A stretch of 64,000 nucleotides of DNA, taken from positions 1-64,000 of IMG/VR virus record IMGVR_UViG_3300050119_000072. The stretch is one strand, 5' to 3'. Origin of the DNA: a virus. The notes below the pieces were generated by a model. The model did no database searches. It worked only from the letters and a program-made list of their open reading frames with translations, and had not been told where the DNA came from. This document shows, one piece after another, positions 48,339 to 56,950 of the stretch (positions are counted from its first letter, which is position 1; each line of letters opens with the position of its first letter). The translations under genes were made by a program, and so were the position numbers.

Positions 48339-48366
48339 AACGGGGGGCCATCCGGCTCCCCGTTTT
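48339..48366 (+). terminator. Rho-independent terminator
   Basis: AACGGGG (48339-48345) and CCCCGTT (48358-48364) with a 12 nt loop, followed by TT. It lies after the capsid-adjacent gene. Confidence 0.65.
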
Positions 48367-48386
48367 CACCAAGAAGGAGCACGCGC

Positions 48387-48623
48387 ATGCGTGGCATCGG
48401 ACTTTTCTTCGGCGGCATGAACGGCAAACGAAACGACCCGGTCAAAGTTGTTGACCCTCATCCGGTCCATGACTACGGCGATGACGTCGAGAAAGGAAAT
48501 GCTGGACTTGACGGCTATACTTGCCTCAGTCGGGCAAATCCAAATGCGCAGGGATCACCACCGCCCGTCGCTGGCGTAATTGGTCCGGTCTACAACGGGC
48601 CAGCAAATGATTTTGAGCAATGA
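48387..48623 (+). CDS. Unknown 78 aa protein
   Basis: AAGGAG precedes ATG 48387. Reads MRGIGLFFGGMNGKRNDPVKVVD and ends in a Pro/Asn-rich stretch (PPPVAGVIGPVYNGPANDFEQ). A minor head protein by position; no family known. Confidence 0.6.
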   Translation: MRGIGLFFGGMNGKRNDPVKVVDPHPVHDYGDDVEKGNAGLDGYTCLSRANPNAQGSPPPVAGVIGPVYNGPANDFEQ

Positions 48624-48629
48624 CGGGAC

Positions 48630-49343
48630 CTACAGTAAGCGTCCGTTCCTTTGCGCAAAGACAAGCGGGTCTGTCGCGTGCTTTTCCCGATTGCATTTAA
48701 TACAAAGTAACTGAATGTTCTCAATGTAATTTGAGCCGCCTTTTGCTAATGGAACATAATGGTCGACTTCGTACTTTCCATTTAGCCTGCGGAAACAGAA
48801 CGCGCATTTGCCGGACTGTTTATCATATAGGGCGTTGACTTGTTTCTGCGTGTGGCGACCTGCTGCCCCTCTTTCTTTGGCGCGACGGTTGCGGCGTTTT
48901 TGTTTACGCACGTCAGGATGACGTTTCTCCCACGCGCGTTTGGTGGCGTTTATCCGTATTTTGTGGCGCTCTCGGATGCGCCTGTCTTGTTTTCTTACTT
49001 TCGCAGGGTGCGTTTGCCTTTCTTTCTTATGTTTCTCTCTAATCGTTTCCGCGTTCCGCGAATAATAATCTTCGCCACAAGCTCGCAGCCCTTTTTGATA
49101 CGCCTTAGCGCGCGGTAGTTCTACGTCTCTATTCCTCTCGTAGTGCCTGCGCCTCGCAGCCTTTTTCTTCGACGGATTTGCTGCGCTCCATATACGATAG
49201 GCTTCTGCGCAACACTCAACACATTGATTTTGGTGAGTGTAGCGCTCGCATACATGACCGTTCTTGCACGAGACGCCAGAGTAATAACGCTTTAGCCCAG
49301 CGGCTTTGGCGTCGCGTCTACGCAGAATCATGGTGGTGCCCAT
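48630..49343 (-). CDS. Freestanding HNH endonuclease, antisense
   Basis: A 237 aa protein. N-terminal zinc cluster (SCKNGHVCERYTHQNQCVECC), a long basic middle, then a C-terminal HNH domain: KCAFCFRRLNGKYEVDHYVPLAKGGSNYIENIQLLCIKCN. It is a paralogue of the 58112 protein. Start 49343 gives an N-terminus of about the length of that paralogue. It sits between two small plus-strand genes without disrupting either, as expected of freestanding homing endonucleases. Confidence 0.85.
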   Translation of the reverse strand: MGTTMILRRRDAKAAGLKRYYSGVSCKNGHVCERYTHQNQCVECCAEAYRIWSAANPSKKKAARRRHYERNRDVELPRAKAYQKGLRACGEDYYSRNAETIREKHKKERQTHPAKVRKQDRRIRERHKIRINATKRAWEKRHPDVRKQKRRNRRAKERGAAGRHTQKQVNALYDKQSGKCAFCFRRLNGKYEVDHYVPLAKGGSNYIENIQLLCIKCNREKHATDPLVFAQRNGRLL

Positions 49344-49393
49344 GACAAAAACTAGCACCGCCCCACGATAGCAATCAACCGAAAGGAAACACA

Positions 49394-49708
49394 ATGGCTA
49401 AAGATATGTCGAAGGGTCCCTACAAAAAGGATCACCCAGAAAATTTTATTGAAGGAGCCTTGACCGGTGGTCATGGTCCCTCGGAAGGCATCCACGAAAC
49501 GCACGTCGATCGCCCGCACCAGACCATCAATACCGCGGTCGCAATGGACAACGTCAAGCTCGCAATGCCGATCAAGACCTCGATCCTCGACGATGAGTTC
49601 CCCGGCGGCGTGGACAACCTCAAGCATTCACTCAGCGGCGCGTCCGCGGTGAACGAGGAAGTCGGCGCGGCTGGACCGGTACGCCACATTATCGTACCTG
49701 GGCATTGA
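49394..49708 (+). CDS. Unknown 104 aa protein
   Basis: GAAAGGAAA precedes ATG 49394. Reads MAKDMSKGPYKKDHPENFIEGALTGGHGPSEGIHE. Middle is Asp/Glu-containing (TSILDDEFPGGVDN). Head-region gene of unknown role; flanked by two HNH genes. Confidence 0.6.
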   Translation: MAKDMSKGPYKKDHPENFIEGALTGGHGPSEGIHETHVDRPHQTINTAVAMDNVKLAMPIKTSILDDEFPGGVDNLKHSLSGASAVNEEVGAAGPVRHIIVPGH

Positions 49709-49709
49709 C

Positions 49710-50306
49710 CTACAAGTTGCTCCCGCCTGTCTCATCGATGGGCGGGGGCTTCTTGTGGTATCGTCGGTCTGCGCGTTTGGGTCGGCGGTTTAATGCCTGC
49801 TCGCTCCAAGTTGCCCATCGACAATTTGACGGCATGTAATTGCCGTCCCGGTCTGGGTATCTGTCGAGGGTTAGGTGTTCTGCGAAGCCGTTGGCTAATG
49901 CCCAATCACGGAAGCAGTGGACCGAATGCCATTCGGCGCACACGCGAATCCCGCGGCCGCCGTAGTATTCAAATTTCTCGGTCTTTGGATTCTCGCATCT
50001 ATTCAGCATTGCCCTCCAAGCCCTGTATATCTTCGTGCCGTCCAATCCATGCTTCCGGTTAGCGCGGCCAGTCGCGGCAATAGCTTCGCGCTTTTGACAC
50101 CCGCAACTCTTGGTATTGCCGCTTCTGACGCTTTCGAGGCGAGCGACCACCATTGTTCCGCAGTCGCATCGAAACCGCCAAAGTATCTTTCGACGTGTCC
50201 CCGCTTCGCGGCCCGCAGATTTAACCGCGGTCAATCTATTGAACCGCTGTCCAGGAGAGGTTTTTCGGCTATAGGGTGCGGCAGCCTTTGTCATGGGTCC
50301 ATCCAT
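49710..50306 (-). CDS. Homing-type HNH protein with YGGRGI motif, antisense
   Basis: A 198 aa protein. N-terminal Cys knuckle (RCDCG, CGCQ), then RAWRAMLNRCENPKTEKFEYYGGRGIRVCAEW, FRDWALANGF and LDRYPDRDGNYMPSNCRWATWSEQ. This order (Tyr-Gly-Gly-Arg-Gly-Ile, then Asn-Cys-Arg-Trp) is typical of a phage homing-type family with HNH relationship. Not related by sequence to the other HNH proteins here. Starts at 50306 or 50294; no clear SD. Confidence 0.75.
   Translation of the reverse strand: MDGPMTKAAAPYSRKTSPGQRFNRLTAVKSAGREAGTRRKILWRFRCDCGTMVVARLESVRSGNTKSCGCQKREAIAATGRANRKHGLDGTKIYRAWRAMLNRCENPKTEKFEYYGGRGIRVCAEWHSVHCFRDWALANGFAEHLTLDRYPDRDGNYMPSNCRWATWSEQALNRRPKRADRRYHKKPPPIDETGGSNL
49719..49749 (+). 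terminator. Terminator embedded antisense in an HNH gene
   Basis: GCTCCCGCC (49719-49727) pairs with GGCGGGGGC (49741-49749), 9 bp with one wobble, and TTCTT follows. It terminates the 49394 gene but also encodes the C-terminal PPPIDETGG residues of the HNH protein on the opposite strand. Confidence 0.6.
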
Positions 50307-50318
50307 CGACTGAGGTTA

Positions 50319-50351
50319 GGCCCCCACAAGCGCGTCAACGCGGTGGGGGCC
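50319..50351 (+). terminator. Rho-independent terminator downstream of the antisense HNH gene
   Basis: GGCCCCCAC (50319-50327) and GTGGGGGCC (50343-50351) are exact complements; GCACTTTTAT follows. It lies between the HNH gene (starting at 50306 on the other strand) and the next head gene. Confidence 0.7.
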
Positions 50352-50411
50352 GCACTTTTATAGAACTGAGTCGTACTCTACGCAACGCTTACCAACCAAA
50401 GGAACCTCTCT

Positions 50412-50984
50412 ATGAGCGATACCGTACCCGTCATCCGTCTCGACCGATCAAAAGTTTTCTCCGAGGTGCACGGCGAGCGCACCCCGGAAGATCCGCACTA
50501 CCACGTACATTATTGGCAAGGCGGCAAGGTCGGCAACGCCATCGTGCTCTTGCCATTCGACGCCAACGGTCTGCTCGTCCCCGACGATGGCCGCAAAGAG
50601 CCTTTCATGGGCATGGGGTCGGACAGCAAGCCGGTCGAATATCGACCGCTCTATAACCAGGCCATGCGCGACATGCTTGAGCGCAGGATGAAGCGGCTGG
50701 CTGTGCCGGCGGCGGCCGCCGACGCGGAAACCGACGAAACGCCTGGCGAAGGCGAGCCGGGAGATATGCCGGGCAATGATGGCGTGAACCTGGAGTCGTG
50801 GCTGCGCGGCGAAGCGCAATATCAGCCGCACCAGATCAAATCGGCGTTCAAAGAACGCTACCACCGCAATGTGCAGAAGGTGTCGGAGATCGTCGTCGAG
50901 TTGGTCCTCGACGAAAAGCTGGTCGGGGAAGATGAAGTTTGCCCTGCTCTGGCCAAGCACCTGCCGGCGAAAGTCGCAGCCTAA
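50412..50984 (+). CDS. Unknown 190 aa protein, head region
   Basis: Reads DTVPVIRLDRSKVFSEVHGERTPEDPHYHVHYWQGGKVGN and later ELVLDEKLVGEDEVCPALAKHL, with an acidic linker (DAETDETPGEGEPGDMPGN). Position between capsid and adaptor genes suggests a head-completion or accessory function. No family recognised. Confidence 0.65.
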   Translation: MSDTVPVIRLDRSKVFSEVHGERTPEDPHYHVHYWQGGKVGNAIVLLPFDANGLLVPDDGRKEPFMGMGSDSKPVEYRPLYNQAMRDMLERRMKRLAVPAAAADAETDETPGEGEPGDMPGNDGVNLESWLRGEAQYQPHQIKSAFKERYHRNVQKVSEIVVELVLDEKLVGEDEVCPALAKHLPAKVAA

Positions 50985-51004
50985 AACCACAGGCGATTTG
51001 TTGA

Positions 51005-51031
51005 AACGGCCGCTCCATCGGGGCGGCCGTT
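51005..51031 (+). terminator. Rho-independent terminator
   Basis: AACGGCCGC (51005-51013) and GCGGCCGTT (51023-51031) form a 9 bp stem with a 9 nt loop; GTCGTTTCT follows. Separates the head genes from the adaptor/tail genes. Confidence 0.65.
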
Positions 51032-51061
51032 GTCGTTTCTCTCGCGTGATCGAGTTTTGCC

Positions 51062-51961
51062 ATGGCGATGACGTATTCAAGCTTAATCGCCAGCAAAGGC
51101 AGTTCCGGCTCGATCGCCACGTGGGTGGCCTACTCGCTTCTGGATTTGCCGCCGATCGTCGATGAGGCACAATCGCTGGTGTACGGCTTGTTGCGCTGCC
51201 GGGAAATGATGACGGAGTTAAGCTTCTCCGTTCCGGTCAACGGCTCATATATCGACCTCCCGGACCGCTTTCTCGACCCTATCGGGCGCATGAAGCTAAC
51301 GAGCTTCAACACGCCAATTCGCCACAAGGATTCCGGCTCGCTCCAACAAAACCGCAATTACGACGAGCTGTCCGGCACGCTCGGCGCCAATCCGTTCACA
51401 ACCGTAGCGTCCTCCAATCTGGTGACAGTCGCGCTCGATGGCAGCGGGTTCACCCAGGACTCGGTGTTCAATACGTCGGGCGCCACGGCCTTTAACGGCG
51501 CCGCAATCAACGGCACGTTTCCGATCACGGATATTGCCGCCGATGGTAATAGCTTCACCATCGATATCTCCATTCTCGGCACCACGCCAAGCGCGTCTGG
51601 CGCAGGCGGCGGATCGGCTGTGGATTATATCTGCGACCAGCTTATCGCTGGCATACCGCAGTGGTGGGCAATCTGGAACGAGCAACTCAAGTTTGACGTG
51701 GCGTTTAGCCAACAATCGCTCGGCAAGTTGCAATACTACCGCAGCCTCCCGTTGCTCTCGACCAGCAACCAAAGCAATTTTCTCACCAATCGATACCCGC
51801 AGTTAATGCGAACGGCCTGCGTCACCGCAGCCGCCGATTTTATGAAAGACGACGCCGAATATCAAAAGGGGCTCACGCGCCTCGAAACCCTCGTGCAGAC
51901 CATCAGCATCGAAAATGATGGCCAGTTGCGCGGGATGGAATTGGACCCGTTCATCCCATGA
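51062..51961 (+). CDS. Head-tail adaptor protein with insertion domain
   Basis: A 299 aa protein. The N-terminal (WVAYSLLDLPPIVDEAQSLVYGLLRCREM) and C-terminal parts (FDVAFSQQSLGKLQYYRSLP, QLMRTACVTAAADFMKDDAEYQ) resemble podoviral adaptor proteins that form the ring below the portal. Residues about 105-190 are an extra beta module (FTTVASSNLVTVALDGSGFT...NGTFPITDIAADGNSF). ATGA overlap links it to the next tail gene. Family assigned by pattern and position. Confidence 0.7.
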   Translation: MAMTYSSLIASKGSSGSIATWVAYSLLDLPPIVDEAQSLVYGLLRCREMMTELSFSVPVNGSYIDLPDRFLDPIGRMKLTSFNTPIRHKDSGSLQQNRNYDELSGTLGANPFTTVASSNLVTVALDGSGFTQDSVFNTSGATAFNGAAINGTFPITDIAADGNSFTIDISILGTTPSASGAGGGSAVDYICDQLIAGIPQWWAIWNEQLKFDVAFSQQSLGKLQYYRSLPLLSTSNQSNFLTNRYPQLMRTACVTAAADFMKDDAEYQKGLTRLETLVQTISIENDGQLRGMELDPFIP

Positions 51962-54195
51962 CGTCCGATACATATTCCAGCACACTTGGCGTCCTCTTCA
52001 TGGGGACAGGAAACGACAACAATACGTGGGGCACCAACGCCAACGCGGCCGTCTTTCAGATATTGGAAGATGCGATTGCCAATGTGCTCACATCGTCCGT
52101 CACCGGCGGCACGCTCGATCTTTCCGGTAGTCCGCCCCCGGCTGCGGCCTCACAAGTGCGCTTTGCTGCACTCGTGTTCACCGGTACGCTTGCCAGCGCG
52201 CAGACGATCCGCGTTCCGAACCTGCCAAAATTCTGGTGGGTCCAGAATGCGACCAGCGGCGCCTTCGCGCTGCAAATAGAAACTTATGCCAGTTCCACTG
52301 CCGGCACGCCGCAGACAATTCCGCAGAACTCTGGGTGGCAGCTTGTCTATTGCGATGGGGCCGGCGATATCGTGGTATTCCCGTTCAATTCCATCCAGGT
52401 TCAAATGCCGGACGGCTCAAAGCTGCTGCCGAGCTATGCCTTTATAAACGACAGCACGAGCGGCTTGTTTCTCCCGAGTGTAACGGTCACCGACGGCGCC
52501 ATGGATGGCAGTACGTCGGCATTGCAATGCACGACGTCAAACCCGTTCCAGCCTTCCGATGTAGGGCGGCGTATTGTGGTGGCGGGCGCTGGCGCAGCCG
52601 GTGCCAATCTAGTTACTACGATTGCCGCGTATACGAGCCCAAGCGAGGTCTCCACAACCGCCAACTCGCAGACTTTAGTGAGCGGCGCAACCGTCGCCTA
52701 CGACGGCTTCAAAGTTGGCATCACTGCCGAGGGTGGCACATTCGGCATCATCATCAATCCATTGGGGATGAAGGCGTCTACAATTGGCTCAATAGTCGCC
52801 GGCGGCACAAATTACGCAATTGGCGACACCGTCGTTCCAACGGGCGGCACTGCACTACGGAATTTCTTGCTCACTGTAGAGAGCGTGTCCGGCGGAGTGG
52901 TGACCGGGCTCACGATCACGGACGCCGGTCTCTATCATGCGGTGCCACCAAATCCTGTGGCTCAAGGGTCGACGTCTGGGTCCGGTTCAGGATTGACGGT
53001 CGATATTACTTGGGTGAATGCTAACCTTCTCTCCGCGCCAACGGGAACGTCGTTGCTGCCTGCGCTTGGTCTTTCAAGTTTTATGCAGGCGTTTGTCATT
53101 TTGGAAAGCGCGGTGGCGGCCGGCACCGCGCTAATCGCTGGCGGCGGCTTCGGCGCTCTTGCTGCCGCAAACACTGTTACGCAGCCGCTTCTTGCGCCTG
53201 GCGCAGCGCCGCTTCCTTACGTCGCCGCACAAATCAACGACAATCTGCACATCTTAAACGACGCCACAAACGCGACCCGCGATATTAACGTCACGCCTGG
53301 TCGCGTGCGCGATGACAGCGACGCCACAAATATCCAAGTCGCCGCGACTATGTATAAGCGGCTCGATACCTCGTGGGTAGCCGGCGGCATTAGCGGGACG
53401 CCACAAGGCGCGTGCGATAGCGGCAGCAAAGGCACCAACCAAACTTGGCATGTTTTTGCTATAGGCTCATTGGCCAATTCGCCGGCAACCTACTCCCGCT
53501 CTGGCAGTACGGTGACGTTGAAGTTTGCCACAACGCCGCCAGGCGGAATTGGCAGCACTCTCCGTGTTATCGGGATTGGCGCAGGCTTCGACGGCATCTA
53601 TCCTGTCACCGGCACCGGCACAGACGCGCTAACCTATACCAGTGGGACGTCCGGGACCGTAAACACCACTTCGGTCCCCGCTGGAACTACAGCCGACCTA
53701 TTCGATATTCTAGCGTCGCAAAGCTATAGCTCGCCAACCCTTCCGTCGGGCTGGACGGTTAAACAATGCTTGGGCTCGATCCTTACGGACGTCGCAGACG
53801 CCAACATCATGCAGTTCACACAAGTCGGGGACGAATTCCGGCTGAGTGTGATGGTGCCAACGACCGCATCAATGTCGACCACTGCGTCTCTGGTCACGCT
53901 GGCAGCGTTGCCATTGGGTGTGAAGGTATATGCGGAACTGCGAATCTATTTCAGTCCCGGTGCAGCCGGCACTCAAATTGGTTTTATGCTGCAATCGCCG
54001 GATGAAACAGGCGTCAACGCCGCTCTCACCATTCCTGGTACGTGGCAGAGCATCGTACAGCAGGCGAGCGAATTTGAAGCGGTAGAGCGCACGAATACGT
54101 CCGCTCAAGTTCTTACGTCTCTTTCGGGCACTGGCGGCACCGTTGTCACGTTCGCGGTCAAAGGCTGGCGCGATCCACGACGCCGATTGTTCTAA
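51958..54195 (+). CDS. Large tail protein, 745 aa
   Basis: Starts MTSDTYSSTLGVLFMGTGNDNNTWGTNANAAVFQILEDAIAN, an opening shared by many phage tail or fibre proteins. Gly/Thr/Ser/Val-rich throughout. About residues 270-350 carry VVPTGGTALRNFLLTVESVSGGVVTGLTITDAG, a repeat element with a counterpart in the 54199 protein; a second inserted beta module lies near residues 510-580. Likely a fibre or baseplate-like component. Confidence 0.7.
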   Translation: MTSDTYSSTLGVLFMGTGNDNNTWGTNANAAVFQILEDAIANVLTSSVTGGTLDLSGSPPPAAASQVRFAALVFTGTLASAQTIRVPNLPKFWWVQNATSGAFALQIETYASSTAGTPQTIPQNSGWQLVYCDGAGDIVVFPFNSIQVQMPDGSKLLPSYAFINDSTSGLFLPSVTVTDGAMDGSTSALQCTTSNPFQPSDVGRRIVVAGAGAAGANLVTTIAAYTSPSEVSTTANSQTLVSGATVAYDGFKVGITAEGGTFGIIINPLGMKASTIGSIVAGGTNYAIGDTVVPTGGTALRNFLLTVESVSGGVVTGLTITDAGLYHAVPPNPVAQGSTSGSGSGLTVDITWVNANLLSAPTGTSLLPALGLSSFMQAFVILESAVAAGTALIAGGGFGALAAANTVTQPLLAPGAAPLPYVAAQINDNLHILNDATNATRDINVTPGRVRDDSDATNIQVAATMYKRLDTSWVAGGISGTPQGACDSGSKGTNQTWHVFAIGSLANSPATYSRSGSTVTLKFATTPPGGIGSTLRVIGIGAGFDGIYPVTGTGTDALTYTSGTSGTVNTTSVPAGTTADLFDILASQSYSSPTLPSGWTVKQCLGSILTDVADANIMQFTQVGDEFRLSVMVPTTASMSTTASLVTLAALPLGVKVYAELRIYFSPGAAGTQIGFMLQSPDETGVNAALTIPGTWQSIVQQASEFEAVERTNTSAQVLTSLSGTGGTVVTFAVKGWRDPRRRLF

Positions 54196-54198
54196 GCC

Positions 54199-56289
54199 AT
54201 GTCGCAGGTTTCCCCGCTTCCGATTGCACCACCGCCAGGCGTGGTGGTTACGGAGACTGATCGTGTGGCAGAGGGGCGCTGGATTGCGCCGTTCGATAAA
54301 ATACGATTTGTAAAAGCGCGCGCGCAGAAGATTGGCGGCAATATCCGCGTTACTTCGACGCCTATGTCTGGCACCCCGCGCGCAATGTTGGCGTGGCGCG
54401 ACTTTCTGCAAAATCAATACGTTGCGTCCGGGACGTATCGAAAGCTCTACGCCTTCGATAGCGGATACAATCTCACCGATATCACGCCGTTTTCCTCGAC
54501 CGGTTCGCTTAATCAAGGCGGCATCGTCGCTCGCGGCGCGATTACGGGTGGCAGCCTCTATACCAACGGCACCTATACGAATGTGCCTCTTACTGGTGGG
54601 TCTGGCTCCGGGGCCAAGGCAACAGTCGTCGTCTCCGGCGGTGTCGTAAGCGCGGTCACGATTACAGCACCGGGCGACCTTTACAAAACATCGGATAGCC
54701 TTTCGGCAGTGGCTGCCAATATAGGTGGCACCGGTTCAGGTTTTGCCCTTGCAATCAGTACGATTGGGCCGTTTTTTACGACGTCATCGTCGACCTCGGT
54801 GCAGGTGACGAACAAGGCCCATGGACGCAATGTCGGAGATACCGCAATTTACGCGGCCGCTGCGACATTTAATGGCGTGTCGATGGTCGGCAGCTTTATT
54901 GTCCAGACAGTTGTCGATGCAAACCACTACACTGTAACCGCGACGGCCACCGCGACTGGCACCGGGTTCGGCGGCGGCAACTCCGTCACTTACAGTGACG
55001 AGATCCCGGTCGGGACAGAATTAGGTGCATACGGTCTTGGCTGGGGCGTTGGTCCGTGGGGCCTGGGAGAATGGGGCAACGCGCGCGGCGCATCAACTAT
55101 CTTCACAGAGCCCCGCGTTTGGTCTCTCGATTATTTCGGTGACATTCTGGTCGCCACCTATAACGGCGGCTCGCTCTGGTTTTTTGATCCAACCCAAGAC
55201 GAGCCATGGCCGCGCGCCGTGGCTACCTTCGAAAGCCAAAGTGTCGTCAGCGCCCCGACTAATTTCCGCGCCATGTTTATTACGCCGGAGCGGTTTATCT
55301 TCGGATTGTGCGACGCGATGGTGGTCAACGTCTGTTCGCAGGGCGATCCGACCATATGGACGCCGGCAACGACAAACACGGCCTTCGCACGCACCTTGCA
55401 GAACGGCACCAAGCTCGTCAGCGGACGAGTGCTGGCACCGTTCATTTCGTTGGTATGGTCGGACTCAGCGGTCTACCTGTTCCAATATACTGGCTCGCAA
55501 TTCATCTATAATTCCAGCGTGGCCGGTCTCGATTGCGGCCTGATTGCGCCCGGCGCGGCTGTGACCGTAGATGGCGTCGCCTATTGGATGGGAGCCGATA
55601 ATTTCTACTCCTACAACGGCTCGGTCTCCCGCATGCCGAATGTGGAAGATATCCGCCAATACGTATTCGACGCGGTTCCCGACACATTGGCCTTCCAGTG
55701 CACGGCAATCTACGTCGCCAAGTACCACGAAATATGGTGGTTCTATCCGACGGCCGGCGCGACCAATCCGACCAACTACGTCATCTTTCACATCAACGAT
55801 CAATGCTGGTCGATTGGCACCGCGGATTTCTATTCGAGCGCTGGCGTTACCGCGGCGCGCGCCTCCGGCACGCATTTCACGCAAGGTGATACATCGCCTT
55901 TGATGGCCGGGACGGATGGGTACATATACAACCACGACCCGATTGGCGACACATTCAACGACAACGGCAATCCGCTGACGTGGACGCTGACGCTCGCTCC
56001 CTACGCGTTGCAAGAGGGCATTCAAAATATCGACGTGGAAGGCATCCTGTTCGATTTCTTCGAGCAAAGCGGCAATATATCGGCAACGGTCAATATGTGG
56101 GACCGGCTCACCGACCTAGCGCCGATCGATACGCAGACCTCAATTATCCCAGACGCGCAGGCCGGGTTAACGGATTTTAGAGTGGGCGGCCGCTATCTTG
56201 CCATGACACTCACCTCGTCCGATCTCGGCAACTACATGCGCTACGGAAAGCCGGTCGCTTACCCAAAGACCGCTGGGCGCCGTCGCTGA
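54199..56289 (+). CDS. Tail nozzle-like protein (beta-propeller type), 696 aa
   Basis: N-terminus PLPIAPPPGVVVTETDRVAEGRWIAPFDKIRFVKARAQKIGGNIRVTSTPMSGTPRAMLAWRDF and later RKLYAFDSGYNLTDITP and ATYNGGSLWFFDP, MFITPERFIFGLCD, VDGVAYWMGADNFYSYNGSV match P22 gp10/T7 gp12-type tube-nozzle proteins that close the tail. A Gly/Ser/Val-rich insertion is present near residues 115-190. Two modules match the 51958 protein. Confidence 0.72.
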   Translation: MSQVSPLPIAPPPGVVVTETDRVAEGRWIAPFDKIRFVKARAQKIGGNIRVTSTPMSGTPRAMLAWRDFLQNQYVASGTYRKLYAFDSGYNLTDITPFSSTGSLNQGGIVARGAITGGSLYTNGTYTNVPLTGGSGSGAKATVVVSGGVVSAVTITAPGDLYKTSDSLSAVAANIGGTGSGFALAISTIGPFFTTSSSTSVQVTNKAHGRNVGDTAIYAAAATFNGVSMVGSFIVQTVVDANHYTVTATATATGTGFGGGNSVTYSDEIPVGTELGAYGLGWGVGPWGLGEWGNARGASTIFTEPRVWSLDYFGDILVATYNGGSLWFFDPTQDEPWPRAVATFESQSVVSAPTNFRAMFITPERFIFGLCDAMVVNVCSQGDPTIWTPATTNTAFARTLQNGTKLVSGRVLAPFISLVWSDSAVYLFQYTGSQFIYNSSVAGLDCGLIAPGAAVTVDGVAYWMGADNFYSYNGSVSRMPNVEDIRQYVFDAVPDTLAFQCTAIYVAKYHEIWWFYPTAGATNPTNYVIFHINDQCWSIGTADFYSSAGVTAARASGTHFTQGDTSPLMAGTDGYIYNHDPIGDTFNDNGNPLTWTLTLAPYALQEGIQNIDVEGILFDFFEQSGNISATVNMWDRLTDLAPIDTQTSIIPDAQAGLTDFRVGGRYLAMTLTSSDLGNYMRYGKPVAYPKTAGRRR

Positions 56290-56305
56290 TGTTAAGGAAT
56301 ACACA

Positions 56306-56536
56306 ATGAGACCCGTGACCATTGATCCAAATAATGTCCCGGCGGCCCTCACAGAAATTCAGCGGGCGTCACATGAAAATGACGTTTGCGAAATGGCGCA
56401 GAACTTCGATTTTGACGCGGCGGTGACGCAGACAACGACGCTCGCGGTCGGGACGCCTTCGCTCGACAACGTGGTCAATGTGCTCGGCACGCTTCTGCAA
56501 ATCCATCAGCGCGGCGGCTTGAACCGCACAACCTGA
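56306..56536 (+). CDS. Small virion-associated protein, 76 aa
   Basis: Reads MRPVTIDPNNVPAALTEIQRASHENDVCEMAQNFDFDAAVT and LDNVVNVLGTLLQIHQRGG. Helical, sits between nozzle and ejection genes. Its stop shares one nucleotide with the next start (TGATG). Confidence 0.6.
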   Translation: MRPVTIDPNNVPAALTEIQRASHENDVCEMAQNFDFDAAVTQTTTLAVGTPSLDNVVNVLGTLLQIHQRGGLNRTT

Positions 56537-56946
56537 TGGATGCACTTGGCCCCGTCGAAATTCGCTACGCGAAGTCGGATGAGGATATCGTCGCTATCCA
56601 CAAGTTCCTATGCCATGTGGCTGGCCCGACCTTGCCAGGACCGATCGCGGCCAAAGAAAGCATCGAGGAAATCTGGCGCTGCGTAAATCACGACGTCGCG
56701 CTGATGGCAATTCGCGGGCCACTTTTGGTGGGCACCTTTGGCATCATCAACCCCGCGTTCTGGTGGAACAACAAAATAAAGTTTCTAGCTAATCGCTGGC
56801 TTTTCGTCATCCCAGACTCGCACGCGCTTTTGCCGCTGGTGCGCGAAGGGGTGGCAATAGCCAAAGCGTCCGACCTCGAGCTGCACGTCTATGACGAGGC
56901 CAAAGGTCGCCTCCTGATATTCAACAAAAGCAAAAACAGGAACTAA
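56536..56946 (+). CDS. GNAT-like acetyltransferase, 136 aa
   Basis: Residues follow a GNAT pattern: IRYAKSDEDIVAIHKFL, DVALMAIRGPLLVGTFGIINP (beta 4), KFLANRWLFVIPDSHALLPLVREGVAIAKASDLELHVYDEAKGRLLIF. The acetyl-CoA loop is degenerate. Proteins of this type occur among podoviral ejection genes; the substrate is not known. Confidence 0.6.
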   Translation: MDALGPVEIRYAKSDEDIVAIHKFLCHVAGPTLPGPIAAKESIEEIWRCVNHDVALMAIRGPLLVGTFGIINPAFWWNNKIKFLANRWLFVIPDSHALLPLVREGVAIAKASDLELHVYDEAKGRLLIFNKSKNRN

Positions 56947-56950
56947 AGCC

